Of a DNA stretch of 64,000 nt, positions 43,767-52,889 are shown in pieces. The translations under genes and the position numbers were made by a program. The DNA is from Hahella sp. (lineage in GTDB: Bacteria > Pseudomonadota > Gammaproteobacteria > Pseudomonadales > Oleiphilaceae): positions 124,001 to 188,000 of the forward strand of contig JANQMN010000139.1 of the NCBI GenBank assembly GCA_028280065.1, given 5' to 3'. The notes under the pieces were generated by a model. The model saw nothing but the letters and a program-made list of their open reading frames with translations, searched no databases and had not been told where the DNA came from. How positions within the stretch are numbered: the first letter of the stretch is position 1; each line of letters starts with the position of its first letter.

Positions 43767-45941
43767 TCAGTCAATGATTGAAAATTCGAGATAAAAGATA
43801 CTGCCTCCCTCCGGAGGGCATTTAAAGTTAATCGTACCGCCCATTTTTTCTACCAGCTGTTTGGTGATATACAAACCAAGACCGCTGCCGCCCACACGGC
43901 GGGTGTCGGAACTATCTTCCTGGGTAAATCGCTCAAACAGTTTGGTTTGGAATTCTAGTTTGATGCCCGGACCTTGATCGATGATACTCACCCGCACCCG
44001 TGGTTCGGATAGCTGAGTTTCCGGGTGCTGTCCGAGGGTTTCGGCTCGCAGCCTAATGAGGCCGTTGTCGGGTGAAAACTTGGCCGCATTGGAAATCAGG
44101 TTAGACAGGACTTGCTGGAACCGCAGATGGTCGACGGCTATCTTCTGACCGCTTGCAGGATTTTCCAATTGCAAACGGCAATTGTATCCTTTGACATAAG
44201 CTTCGTTGCTTTTCACCGCTTCCTCAAGCAGTTTATCGATTTCAAGCTCTTCGTATTTTATGGGCAAACTGCCTGCGGAAAGTTTTTCAATATCCAGCAG
44301 ATCGTCAATAAGGCGTTTCAGGCGTTCACAATTAGTTTGGGCAATACCTAGAAGTTCATGACCCCGTTCCGTGAGTTTTCCGGCCACGCCGGCAGCAGCC
44401 AATGCGATTGAGCCGTTTATCGCTGTCAGAGGCGTGCGAAGTTCATGGCTGACCGTGGAAATAAATTCGCTTTTGAGTTTATCGACTTTTTGCTGTTCGG
44501 TTAGGTCGCGCATAACGGCGAGAAACATGCGTTGGTTGCTGATGTACATTTCCTTGACATAGAGTTCCAATGGAAAGTTGCTACCGTTACTCCGGCGTCC
44601 TTCGACCACGCGCCGTTTGCCGATAATTTTAGCCTCGCCTGTTTGGATATAGCGCTGCACAAAGGCATCGTGTTGCTCCGCAATTTCGGGGGGCATTAAA
44701 CTGTCAATATTTGCTCCCCGGTAATCCGTCGAGTTTCCTCCGAAAATCCGGCCTACAGAGGGGTTCGCGGTTTCAATTAAACAGTCTTCGTCCATGGTGA
44801 GCACAGCATCCTCAACCGTATCGAAAATTGCTTGTAACCGCGTTGCAGCTTCAACGGAGGCAGTGGACATTTGTTCCGCGAGAACTTCGGCACGTTGTTT
44901 CTGGCGGCTGATCGTTTGCAGAATAATGAAGACCAAGAAGCTGACTACGGCACCGAATCCTGCAACGTAGTCCGGAACTTGTTCTTCAAAACCTCTGCTT
45001 AGCGCAGCATCGCTGTAGATCCAAAGACGCCATACGCGACCGCCCATGTGTAAGTCGGAAGTGAAGCGATAATGGGCTTCCAAATGTTCGGAGAGAACGA
45101 AGACTTTATCCTTATCCGTCTTGGAGCTATACAGGTAAACGCCTTGCGGGTCGTCGGTAATGTCGTAGGCCACCATTTTAAGATCCGGAAGGAAAGGGTC
45201 CACAGCCTGTCTCAGCAGGTCGGCGACTAACACCGGGCTGAACACCAAGGCGATTTTCTCCGTATTTTCCGCACCTTGCCGCGGGGGTATTGCGACGGGA
45301 AGAAATATCACCACACTATGGCTGAACTTACTGTATAGCGGCGCGGAAAGTGTCGACGGTGCAGAAATGACCATATCGCCGGTTTTCTGTATGCGGTTTA
45401 TGGCTTCTCTTAGAATTTGGTCGGAATATAAGTCCAAGCCTATGTAATTCTCATTAGCCTTGCTCCCGGGCTCGAGGTAAAAAATAGGATAGTAGAGGTC
45501 GCTACGACCCTGGGTTTTCAACCGGTAGTCCGGGGTTTCATTGGCCCGCTGATGAGCGACGTGCTCTGCCAATATCTCCCCGGTTATCGACTCGCTATAG
45601 CCAAATCCAACGATACCCGGATAGTGTTCGGGTAATTCCAGTTCGCTTACGAAGGTTCGCCATTCCTCCCGGCTGACATACTCTGAGGCCTGTACGAAAC
45701 CTTGTCCGGCCCGGAGTATCAAATACTGTTTTGTCAACTGTGTCTCAATGCGTCCCTTTATCTCACTTGCTGTAAAATTAAACCGGTCCAGAAAACGTTC
45801 TGCGACGAACACTTTAACCTGGTGCCATGCTGCAACAGTCATAATGACTGAAATAACTAAGACCACCCAGGCGATGTTCGGTGAAAGCCAACTCGTCAAT
45901 TGTGGTTTTTTTGGTTTGTCCTGCACCGGAAGTACGACCAA
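43767..45941 (-). CDS. CHASE-PAS sensor histidine kinase
   Basis: Inner-membrane sensor kinase of 724 residues. The first helix is at about 22-38, and an extracytoplasmic CHASE domain (about 60-290) contains GFGYSESITG and PIFYLEPGSKANENYIGLDLYSD. A second helix lies near 325-345. A PAS domain (about 370-485, ARLQAIFDTVEDAVLTMDEDCLI) follows, then HisKA with phospho-accepting His499 in STVSHELRTPL. The ATPase domain has N box NLISNAAKFSP, G1 DQGPGIK and G2 GGSGLGLYI. No response regulator is adjacent, so it is an orphan kinase. Confidence 0.93.
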   Translation of the reverse strand: MVVLPVQDKPKKPQLTSWLSPNIAWVVLVISVIMTVAAWHQVKVFVAERFLDRFNFTASEIKGRIETQLTKQYLILRAGQGFVQASEYVSREEWRTFVSELELPEHYPGIVGFGYSESITGEILAEHVAHQRANETPDYRLKTQGRSDLYYPIFYLEPGSKANENYIGLDLYSDQILREAINRIQKTGDMVISAPSTLSAPLYSKFSHSVVIFLPVAIPPRQGAENTEKIALVFSPVLVADLLRQAVDPFLPDLKMVAYDITDDPQGVYLYSSKTDKDKVFVLSEHLEAHYRFTSDLHMGGRVWRLWIYSDAALSRGFEEQVPDYVAGFGAVVSFLVFIILQTISRQKQRAEVLAEQMSTASVEAATRLQAIFDTVEDAVLTMDEDCLIETANPSVGRIFGGNSTDYRGANIDSLMPPEIAEQHDAFVQRYIQTGEAKIIGKRRVVEGRRSNGSNFPLELYVKEMYISNQRMFLAVMRDLTEQQKVDKLKSEFISTVSHELRTPLTAINGSIALAAAGVAGKLTERGHELLGIAQTNCERLKRLIDDLLDIEKLSAGSLPIKYEELEIDKLLEEAVKSNEAYVKGYNCRLQLENPASGQKIAVDHLRFQQVLSNLISNAAKFSPDNGLIRLRAETLGQHPETQLSEPRVRVSIIDQGPGIKLEFQTKLFERFTQEDSSDTRRVGGSGLGLYITKQLVEKMGGTINFKCPPEGGSIFYLEFSIID

Positions 45942-46019
45942 GTAGAGACTGTAGTGAGAGTGTAGTTCAAAACAAAGGCAAATTTATCTTGCAAAGGTCT
46001 GCAGGTGCTACGCGAGACG

Positions 46020-46673
46020 CTACTGCTTCCTGGGGTTTTTCAGCCCGCAACCGGTTAAAATCAGTTCCGTTAAAAATTCAGTTACTTGCGTGCGATCTTC
46101 CTGTTCGAATTCCCGCTTATTGGTAATGGTCAGAATCTGCGCATCGAAATCGGCATAGTGCTGGGTCGAAGACCATATGAGGAATATGAGATGTACAGGG
46201 TCAACGGATTTAATTTTTCCTTGCTCTGCCCAGCAGGTGATAATGCCGGCTTTTTCTTTAACCCAGCGGCGCAAATCAGTCCTGAGATGGTCTTCCAGAT
46301 GCGGTGCGCCTTGGATTATTTCCAGTGCAAATAGTTTAGAGGCGATTGGCCGCGAAAAAGCCAAATCGATTTTTTTCCGTATGAAATCGCCCAGGACTTC
46401 TGCCGGATCGTCATCTACTTTGATATCCGCTAGGGCGAGCTTCCATAAGTTTACAATGTTTTCAAGCACCGCATTGTAGAGCCGATGCTTGTTTTTAAAA
46501 TAGTAGTGCAGATTGGCCTTGGGCAGGCCGGCTTGGTCGGCAATTGCCTGCATCGTGGTTCCCTTGAACCCGTGCTTCACAAACTCTTTTTCCGCGGCGC
46601 AGAGAATCGCCTCGACATTCTTGCGCCGAATTTCGCCTTTTCCCGTTAACTCTGCACTACTACCCGCCTTCAT
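46020..46673 (-). CDS. TetR regulator, RutR-like
   Basis: A 217-residue repressor with a TetR helix-turn-helix (KNVEAILCAAEKEFVKHGFKGTTMQAIADQAGLPKANLHYYFKNK, about 17-60). Its C-terminal domain resembles RutR/YcdC (LFALEIIQGAPHLEDHLRTDLRRWVKEKAGII). RutR senses uracil and thymine in E. coli; homologues beside nucleobase transporters respond to purine or pyrimidine ligands. The frame continues 54 codons upstream but that part overlaps the transporter gene, so ATG 46673 is used. It is 19 bp after the binding-protein gene as the last gene of the operon. Confidence 0.88.
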   Translation of the reverse strand: MKAGSSAELTGKGEIRRKNVEAILCAAEKEFVKHGFKGTTMQAIADQAGLPKANLHYYFKNKHRLYNAVLENIVNLWKLALADIKVDDDPAEVLGDFIRKKIDLAFSRPIASKLFALEIIQGAPHLEDHLRTDLRRWVKEKAGIITCWAEQGKIKSVDPVHLIFLIWSSTQHYADFDAQILTITNKREFEQEDRTQVTEFLTELILTGCGLKNPRKQ

Positions 46674-46692
46674 AATATGGTCGCAACCTGTT

Positions 46693-47772
46693 TCAAGACT
46701 TGGGAAGTTGGCCGTCCACGCCCTCGATATACCAGTTAAAACCACGCAACTGGTCATCCGACATGGTTTCGCCCTCGACGATTTTAACGGTTCCGGATTG
46801 GTCGCGGACGGGGCCGTCAAACACCCGTATATCACCGCTTTTCAGCGCTGCCTTTTTACTTTCAACCAAGGATTTTACTTCGTCGGGCACGCTCTTGTTT
46901 AACGGTGCGAGATCGGTGACGCCATGTTCAATGCCTAACCAAAGATCTTCGGCTTTCCAGGTGCCGTCCAAAACGGACTTGGCTTTTTCCAGATAAATCG
47001 GCCCCCACTTATGGACTGCGGCCGTGAGGTGGGCGTTGGCTCCATAGCCGGACATATCGGAGTGATAGCCGATAGCATATACTCCTTTCGCCTCTGCTGT
47101 CTGGATCACGGCGGCGCTGTCGGTGTGTTGCGTTAGCACGTCCGCGTCTTGCAAAATAAGCGTTTCCGCAGCTTCGCGCTCCTTCGCGGGGTCATACCAG
47201 CTACTTACCCAGACCACCTTAACTTTGGCTGCCGGATTGACTTCTTTGACACCTTTGGTAAACGCATTGATGCCGCGCACGACTTCGGGGATTGGAAAGG
47301 ATGCCACGTAGCCAAGCGTATTGGTTTTAGTCGTTTTGCCGGCAACCAATCCGCTTAGATACCGCGCTTGATAAGCGCGTACCATGTAGGTGCCCATGTT
47401 CTTGCTCTGCTTGTAGCCGGTCGCGTGCTCGAATTTTACCTTGGGAAAACGTTTTGCCACTTTCAGGGTGGGATTCATATAACCGAAGGAGGTGGTAAAA
47501 ATGAGCTCATGGCCCTTTGCCGCCAATTGGCGAATAACCCGTTCGGCGTCCGCGCCCTCCGGTACGCTTTCCACATAGCTGGTGGTGACCTTGCCGGCTA
47601 ATTGCTGTTCGACATATTTGCGTGCTTCATCGTGCGAGTAGGTCCAGCCGGCATCACCCGTAGGACCGACATAGACAAAGCCGATCTTTAGGTCAGCGGC
47701 CTTGGCTGACAGGTTGATACCCGATGCCAATAGGCAGGCGATCGCAAGTTTTACAAGAAGTCGATGAGACAT
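46693..47772 (-). CDS. BMP family nucleoside/purine ABC transporter binding protein
   Basis: Periplasmic PnrA/Bmp-type solute-binding protein of 359 residues. It has a signal peptide ending LSAKA and no lipobox. Family sequence is clear from the start: LKIGFVYVGPTGDAGWTYSHDEARKYVEQ, then GHELIFTTSFGYMNPTLKVAKRFPKVKFEHATG, YVASFPIPEVVRGINAFTKGV and TQHTDSAAVIQTAEAKGVYAIGYHSDM. Substrates in this family are purine nucleosides or related nucleobases. It is encoded after two permease genes and before the TetR gene. Confidence 0.93.
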   Translation of the reverse strand: MSHRLLVKLAIACLLASGINLSAKAADLKIGFVYVGPTGDAGWTYSHDEARKYVEQQLAGKVTTSYVESVPEGADAERVIRQLAAKGHELIFTTSFGYMNPTLKVAKRFPKVKFEHATGYKQSKNMGTYMVRAYQARYLSGLVAGKTTKTNTLGYVASFPIPEVVRGINAFTKGVKEVNPAAKVKVVWVSSWYDPAKEREAAETLILQDADVLTQHTDSAAVIQTAEAKGVYAIGYHSDMSGYGANAHLTAAVHKWGPIYLEKAKSVLDGTWKAEDLWLGIEHGVTDLAPLNKSVPDEVKSLVESKKAALKSGDIRVFDGPVRDQSGTVKIVEGETMSDDQLRGFNWYIEGVDGQLPKS

Positions 47773-47825
47773 TTAGGATTCTCCCAGTTCAGTTTCATAC
47801 ATGTATCATGGTTAAGGTTTTGAAG

Positions 47826-48752
47826 TCAGATTTGTGGCCGGTAAGGCTGACCGAGCGCTAATGGCGTATTGAGCTTGGCCTTAATGGTGTCATTACTGAT
47901 GATCATCAGGACAACGATAGTTGCGATATAAGGCAGCATGGAAAGTAAGTTTGGCGAGACGGAAAACCCTAATCCCTGCAAAACCAGATGCATAATACTG
48001 GCCGCGCCAAATAGATAGGCGCCGAGCAGCACCCTTTCCACCTTCCAACTGGCAAATACCACCAACGCCAGGGCTATCCAGCCCCTACCGGCAGACATGC
48101 CCTCGGACCACAAGGGCGTGTACGCCAGCGACAGATAACCCCCTGCCAATCCCGCCATCGCACCGCCGAAGAGAACGGCTCCGTAGCGAACCAGCATTAC
48201 ACGCATTCCGATGGCATTCGCGGATTCGGGATTTTCCCCCACGGCGCGGATGGTCAGGCCAAGACGCGTGCGGCGGAAACAAAAATATAGGGCGGCGAAA
48301 ATACCCCAGGATAGATACACCAGGGGATCGTGAGAAAACAAAACTTTGCCGATCACCGGCAAACTGCTAAGCAAGGGTATTTCCAGTTGGGAGATACCTT
48401 CTATACCGACTCCGACATATTCAGTTCCGAGGAATGCCGACAGGCCGATGCCGAAAATCGTCAGCGCCAAGCCGGTTGCGACCTGGTTTGCCACCAGGGA
48501 GATAGCCAGAAAACCGAACAGCAACGACATGAACAGGCCCGCCAGCATGGCGGCGCCTACCCCCAGCCACAAAGATCCGGTGACCACGGTTATGATGAAG
48601 CCGGTGGCGGCGCCCATCAACACCATGCCTTCCTGGCCGAGATTTAGCACCCCGGCTTTTTCGCAAACCAGTTCACCCAGGGCGATAAGCACTAATGGCG
48701 TGCCGGTGCGGATGGTGGCGAACAGTATGTTGGTGAGTAAGTCGATATCCAT
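47826..48752 (-). CDS. nucleoside/purine ABC transporter permease 2
   Basis: A 308-residue BPD_transp_2-type permease with about eight to ten helices. It begins MDIDLLTNILFATIRTGTPLVLIALGELVCEKAGVLNLGQEGMVLMGA, the signature of this transporter class. It is partner to the permease encoded 13 bp upstream. The conserved PLVYLSWGIF and VGENPESANAIGMRV cytoplasmic segment contacts the ATPase. Confidence 0.93.
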   Translation of the reverse strand: MDIDLLTNILFATIRTGTPLVLIALGELVCEKAGVLNLGQEGMVLMGAATGFIITVVTGSLWLGVGAAMLAGLFMSLLFGFLAISLVANQVATGLALTIFGIGLSAFLGTEYVGVGIEGISQLEIPLLSSLPVIGKVLFSHDPLVYLSWGIFAALYFCFRRTRLGLTIRAVGENPESANAIGMRVMLVRYGAVLFGGAMAGLAGGYLSLAYTPLWSEGMSAGRGWIALALVVFASWKVERVLLGAYLFGAASIMHLVLQGLGFSVSPNLLSMLPYIATIVVLMIISNDTIKAKLNTPLALGQPYRPQI

Positions 48753-48765
48753 AATATATTCCGAT

Positions 48766-49845
48766 CTAATTCGCGGTTTGCGGGTTCTGTCTGGAGGCCG
48801 GCAATATTCGATAGCCGATTAATACATCGCACGCCAACAGAAAGAACAACAGCATGCCCTGAAACAAGCCGGTAATGGACTTTGGCAAGGTTAAATCCAT
48901 CTGCACCATCTCGCCGCCCATGTAGGTCAAGCCCAACAGCATGCTGGCGAACAGAATGCCTAGCGGATGCATGCGGCCAAGAAACACGACTATGATCGCG
49001 GCATAGCCATAACCGGGAGAAATATGAGGGGATAATTGGCCGAGAGGCCCGGTGACTTCGGCAATACCCGCCAATCCCGCCAGTGCGCCGGAAACCAATA
49101 ATGCCATCCAGGTCAGCCAACGGGTCCGGAAGCCGGCGAATCTAGCCGCTTTTTCGTCTTCACCGAGAACGCTAATCTGAAAACCGAGGAGAGTGCGTGT
49201 CAGCAGGGTCCACATCACTGCTAACACTAGAAGCGCCAGCAATAAGCTGATGCTGAGGCGGTAATCCTCGTGAATGAGCGGCATGGTCACCGATTCGGTG
49301 AACAAGGCAGACTCGGGAAAGTTAAATCCGTCGGGGTCCATCAACGGCCCGTGAACCGCATACAGCAACGCATTCAAGGCGATATAGTTGAGCATGATGG
49401 TGGTGAGGACTTCGTTGGCATGGAAATGGGTTTTCAGCCAGGCAGCCAATGCTGCCCAGGCCATGCCGCAGACGGTTCCCGCCAGCAACACTAACGGCAA
49501 TATCCAAATGTCATTCAAGTGCATCAGCTCAAGCGCTATCCAACCCCCGCCGAGTCCACCCATGATGAATTGCCCTTCGGCGCCGATGTTCCAAACCCGA
49601 GCGCGATAACAGAAGTTTAAACCCAGCGCGCACAACATTAACGGCGCGACTTTGACGCCAAGTTCCGTCCAGCCGTAAAGGTCTGTCAACGGGGCAATAA
49701 AGAAGGTGTAAAGCGCCTGGCCCGGAGCGTGGCCGAGCACCGAAAACAGGGTGCCGCCGGCGGCCAGGGTCAGGACAATTGCCAATACCGGTGACAAGGC
49801 CATCATGAGTTTGGAGTCGGATGGCCGCCTTTCCAGTCTAAGCAT
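48766..49845 (-). CDS. nucleoside/purine ABC transporter permease 1
   Basis: A 359-residue BPD_transp_2-type permease. About nine hydrophobic helices are visible. Family motifs are LGLNFCYRARVWNIGAEGQFIMGGLGG, ANEVLTTIMLNYIALNAL and VLGEDEKAARFAGFRTRWLTW. It overlaps the end of the ATPase gene by 8 bp (49838-49845), so translation is coupled. The two permeases form the heterodimeric membrane core of the importer. Confidence 0.93.
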   Translation of the reverse strand: MLRLERRPSDSKLMMALSPVLAIVLTLAAGGTLFSVLGHAPGQALYTFFIAPLTDLYGWTELGVKVAPLMLCALGLNFCYRARVWNIGAEGQFIMGGLGGGWIALELMHLNDIWILPLVLLAGTVCGMAWAALAAWLKTHFHANEVLTTIMLNYIALNALLYAVHGPLMDPDGFNFPESALFTESVTMPLIHEDYRLSISLLLALLVLAVMWTLLTRTLLGFQISVLGEDEKAARFAGFRTRWLTWMALLVSGALAGLAGIAEVTGPLGQLSPHISPGYGYAAIIVVFLGRMHPLGILFASMLLGLTYMGGEMVQMDLTLPKSITGLFQGMLLFFLLACDVLIGYRILPASRQNPQTAN

Positions 49846-51373
49846 AGGCGGGCGCTCCCTGATTTGAGGCCGATTCGGTGAACTCCCCGGCCATCCATTG
49901 TCCCAAGCGTTGAATGCTTACTTGGCTGGCGGGCAATACCGGCGAAAGCTTTCCTTCGCAAATAGCGCCGAGGCGGTCACAGATCTTGAATAGCTCTTCG
50001 ATGTCTTCCGAGAGAATTAAAACTCCGGCGCCCTGGTCGCGGAGGTTTATCAAAGCGTCATGAATGACGATGGCCGCGCCGATGTCGACACCCCAGGTCG
50101 GGTGCGAACAGACCAGCAGTTTCGGCTGCTGAAGCACTTCCCGGCCGATGATGAACTTTTGCAGATTTCCGCCGGATAAGCTTTTGGCTTGAGCGTCGAT
50201 GTTTTCCGCTTTGACATTGAATTTGTCGAGGATTTCCTGAGTCAGTTTGCGCAGCGGCAAGCGTTGTATCCAACCCCAGCGATTGACCATCTGGCCGAAG
50301 CCGGTAAGCAGGGTATTTTGCACCAGCGAATGGGAGGGGACAGCACCACGTCCCAGTCTCTCTTCAGGCACCACGCCAACCCCCAACTTACGGCGTTGAT
50401 CGGGGTAGAGCCTGCCCACCGGCCGGCCGTGAAGCTTCACCTGCCCGGCGGCCGAGCGGGCTTCACCGCTAATCAGCGAAAGCAGCTCTTCCTGGCCGTT
50501 TCCGGCAACGCCGGCGATACCGACGATTTCGCCAGCATTCACCGTAAAACCGATGTCGCGGATCGGCGAGGCAAAAGGATCATCCGGTTGGTGAACCAGC
50601 CCTGTAATCTCCAGAATGGGCGAGCCGCCCTGCACCTTGTCAAACTGCCGAAACAAAGGGGTGTCGTCACCTACCATCAGGCGCGCCAGTTCTTCGGTCG
50701 TGGTATCTGCCGGTTTACATTGTCCGCTTAGTTCACCGTGGCGCAGAATGGAAGCGATGTCGCAAAGTTGCCGGACTTCTTCCAGTTTATGGGTAATAAA
50801 AAGAATGCTGCAGCCTTCTGCCGCAAGTTGCCGCAAAGTCTTAAACAGTCTACCGACTTCTTGGGGAGTCAGTACCGACGTCGGCTCGTCAAGGATTAGC
50901 AACTGCAGGTTTTGCAGGAGACAACGGACAATTTCCACACGTTGTTGCTCGCCGACGGAAAGCGTGTGGACAAAGCGGTCAGGGTCGAGTTTCATGCCGT
51001 AGTGGTCGGAAACTTCAGAGATTTTTTGCTTTAGCTCCGCACGATTGCGAAATTGCCCGGCGGGTAGGCCAAGGGCGATATTCTCAGCCACTGTCAATGT
51101 TTCAAACAGGGAAAAGTGCTGAAAAACCATGCCGATGCCCAGCCGCCGGGCATCGGCGGGACCTTCGATCACAACCTGTTTGTTTTGCCAGGTGATTTCC
51201 CCCGCATCGGGTTTGACGACACCGTAAATGATTTTCATCAAGGTGCTTTTCCCAGCGCCGTTCTCGCCGAGCAGGGCGTGTATCTCCCCAGGTTGGACCG
51301 TTAAGGAAATGTCTTGATTGGCGATACAGCCGGGATACCGTTTGGTAATCCCGCTAAGCTCGAGCCTATTCAT
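49838..51373 (-). CDS. nucleoside/purine ABC transporter ATPase (two nucleotide-binding domains)
   Basis: A 511-residue ATPase with two fused nucleotide-binding domains, as in RbsA and YufO. The first domain has Walker A GENGAGKST, signature LSVGEQQRVEIV and Walker B LLILDEPTSVL. The second has the degenerate P-loop GVAGNGQEE and signature LSGGNLQKFIIGRE, with CSHPTWGVDIGA in place of a standard Walker B. It is the first gene of the operon ATPase-permease-permease-binding protein-TetR. Confidence 0.95.
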   Translation of the reverse strand: MNRLELSGITKRYPGCIANQDISLTVQPGEIHALLGENGAGKSTLMKIIYGVVKPDAGEITWQNKQVVIEGPADARRLGIGMVFQHFSLFETLTVAENIALGLPAGQFRNRAELKQKISEVSDHYGMKLDPDRFVHTLSVGEQQRVEIVRCLLQNLQLLILDEPTSVLTPQEVGRLFKTLRQLAAEGCSILFITHKLEEVRQLCDIASILRHGELSGQCKPADTTTEELARLMVGDDTPLFRQFDKVQGGSPILEITGLVHQPDDPFASPIRDIGFTVNAGEIVGIAGVAGNGQEELLSLISGEARSAAGQVKLHGRPVGRLYPDQRRKLGVGVVPEERLGRGAVPSHSLVQNTLLTGFGQMVNRWGWIQRLPLRKLTQEILDKFNVKAENIDAQAKSLSGGNLQKFIIGREVLQQPKLLVCSHPTWGVDIGAAIVIHDALINLRDQGAGVLILSEDIEELFKICDRLGAICEGKLSPVLPASQVSIQRLGQWMAGEFTESASNQGAPAYA

Positions 51374-51758
51374 GCAGCTAACCTGACTATCTGGACAGGA
51401 TGGCGTTCAGCAAAGGTTTTGCCAACTGTTGAAAACGGCAGAAAGTTGGCCGGTATGGATCTTCTAACGTGCTGATTTTTCATTCACTTCTGGTAATTGT
51501 ATGCGCCTAATAGGGTTGTCTGACAAGGATCTTGCCTGGCAAATGCCGCCGGGCAGTATATCATTCAATGCAACAAACGAGTGCATAATCGGTGTGTAAA
51601 GATTTTATTTGGTGCGCTTTGACCTGTTGGTCAGGTTAGTGTTCGGATGGCGCAGCAAGTGTGAGGCATCCACTGCTGTTCGCGCTGATTGCCAAGTCAA
51701 TTGCATTCGGAGTGGGATTGGTCAGGAAGATCTCAATGCGCACCGCTACGGAGAAGTT
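51374..51758. other. upstream region of the purine transporter operon
   Basis: A 385-bp region between the convergent end of dgkA and the first transporter gene. Besides the RutR-like box listed separately, it contains the perfect inverted repeat TTGTC-T-GACAA at 51516-51526 and a TATACT hexamer on the minus strand near 51555-51560. No gene is seen. Confidence 0.45.
51619..51634 (-). promoter_or_regulatory. RutR-like operator upstream of the purine transporter operon
   Basis: TTGACCTGTTGGTCAG matches the RutR consensus TTGACCA-NN-TGGTCAA at 12 of 14 defined positions and keeps its palindromic arms. It lies 246 bp upstream of the ATPase start codon, in the operon that ends with a RutR-like regulator gene. 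Self-control of the operon is therefore likely. Confidence 0.6.
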
Positions 51759-52124
51759 TCATGGCAGTAACAGAACACAACCCCAGGTCAGCAGGACAAT
51801 GAGCAATGCGATAAAAACAGCGGCAGAACCCATGTCTTTGGCGCGGCCACTCAACTCATGGGAGTCGAAGCTGACGCGATCCACCACGTTCTCGATAGCG
51901 GTGTTCAGCAGTTCAACCATCAGGACCATTAGAATGGTGCCGACCAGTAAAACCTTTTCGATAGCCGTATTGCCTAGATAGAATCCCAACGGGACCAGAA
52001 ATGCCGCAGCGATCAGCTCCTGTCTGACCGCCGCTTCGTAGAGCCAGCCAGCGCGTAAGCCCTGCATGGAGTAACCGGTCGCCTTAATGATTCGTTTAAC
52101 ACCCGTGTGACCTGTCTTATTCAT
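51759..52124 (-). CDS. dgkA: diacylglycerol kinase
   Basis: Small inner-membrane kinase that phosphorylates diacylglycerol to phosphatidic acid, recycling lipid from phosphoglycerol transfer. Starting at the ATG at 52124 it has 121 residues, the normal length, with three membrane helices. The hallmark TAIENVVDRVSFDSHELSGRAKDMGSAAVF includes the catalytic glutamates. The frame continues 24 codons upstream but with non-family sequence. GAAAAG precedes the chosen start. It is a single gene convergent on the transporter promoter region. Confidence 0.94.
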   Translation of the reverse strand: MNKTGHTGVKRIIKATGYSMQGLRAGWLYEAAVRQELIAAAFLVPLGFYLGNTAIEKVLLVGTILMVLMVELLNTAIENVVDRVSFDSHELSGRAKDMGSAAVFIALLIVLLTWGCVLLLP

Positions 52125-52319
52125 ATGCTTTTCATTTGCTTCTTGGACAATAGCCGGTACTGGTTTAGAGGGTTCTTTCAGGCGCAAAGGATACACGCAG
52201 GAGCCCCGATAAACTAGTTGGTTATACTATACTTTTCGATAGGCATGGCGCAGAGCTGTTGAGACGGCGGCTGGAAGAAACTTATTCGTGGCTTGCCGGA
52301 CGATAGGAGTGGATTTGCA

Positions 52320-52847
52320 ATGACGCCTGCAGAGCAGGAGAAGGTTCAACTTGAGCACGATGCAGCTAAGATTTTTATGCGGTGCTACGAAGCCAAATTC
52401 CAGGTTCCCATCCGGCATATTTGGCACAATCTACCTCGCAAGCCAGATGTTTCCTGTTATCTTCAGGATAGACGGCTCGATATGGAAATAGCCCACCTGT
52501 ATGGCTCGGAACAGGAGGCTATGAAGATTCTGGGCAGAGAACTGGATGAACATACGCGGAATGAGTTACTGGCATTGGAACAAACACCGGCAGACGGACG
52601 GTTGTTAACGGCCCTGAATCGCATCCTGGTAAACAAAGGCGGTAAGAGCTACCGCACGGAGAGAGTCTGGTTGGTGATTCGGAACGCCCACCCTGCCTGG
52701 ACCTCGGCTGCGATAGCCGAGCTCCAAGATTTAATTAATGTTCCTAATGAGCATGTCTTTGAACAAATTTGGATCGTCGGAGATATGCGGGGCGAAACCG
52801 GCATTTTGCAGTTGTATCCGGCATGCTCCTTGAGTGGCTCTCCTTAA
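52320..52847 (+). CDS. hypothetical protein, possibly nuclease-fold
   Basis: A 175-residue soluble protein that I do not recognise. The start ATG at 52320 has AGGAG upstream. It begins with a basic, tryptophan-containing region (FQVPIRHIWHNLPRKPDVSCYL). DRRLDMEIAHLYGSEQEAMKILGREL follows, then VNKGGKSYRTERVWLVIRNAHPAW. The KPDV ... DMEIA spacing resembles the D-x(n)-ExA/K part of restriction-endonuclease folds, but no lysine completes the motif convincingly. That idea is speculative. It is alone, with no methylase nearby. Confidence 0.6.
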   Translation: MTPAEQEKVQLEHDAAKIFMRCYEAKFQVPIRHIWHNLPRKPDVSCYLQDRRLDMEIAHLYGSEQEAMKILGRELDEHTRNELLALEQTPADGRLLTALNRILVNKGGKSYRTERVWLVIRNAHPAWTSAAIAELQDLINVPNEHVFEQIWIVGDMRGETGILQLYPACSLSGSP

Positions 52848-52889
52848 ACTAAAGGAAGCCGTGGTGAAGTCATTGGCATTGGTGAATAA

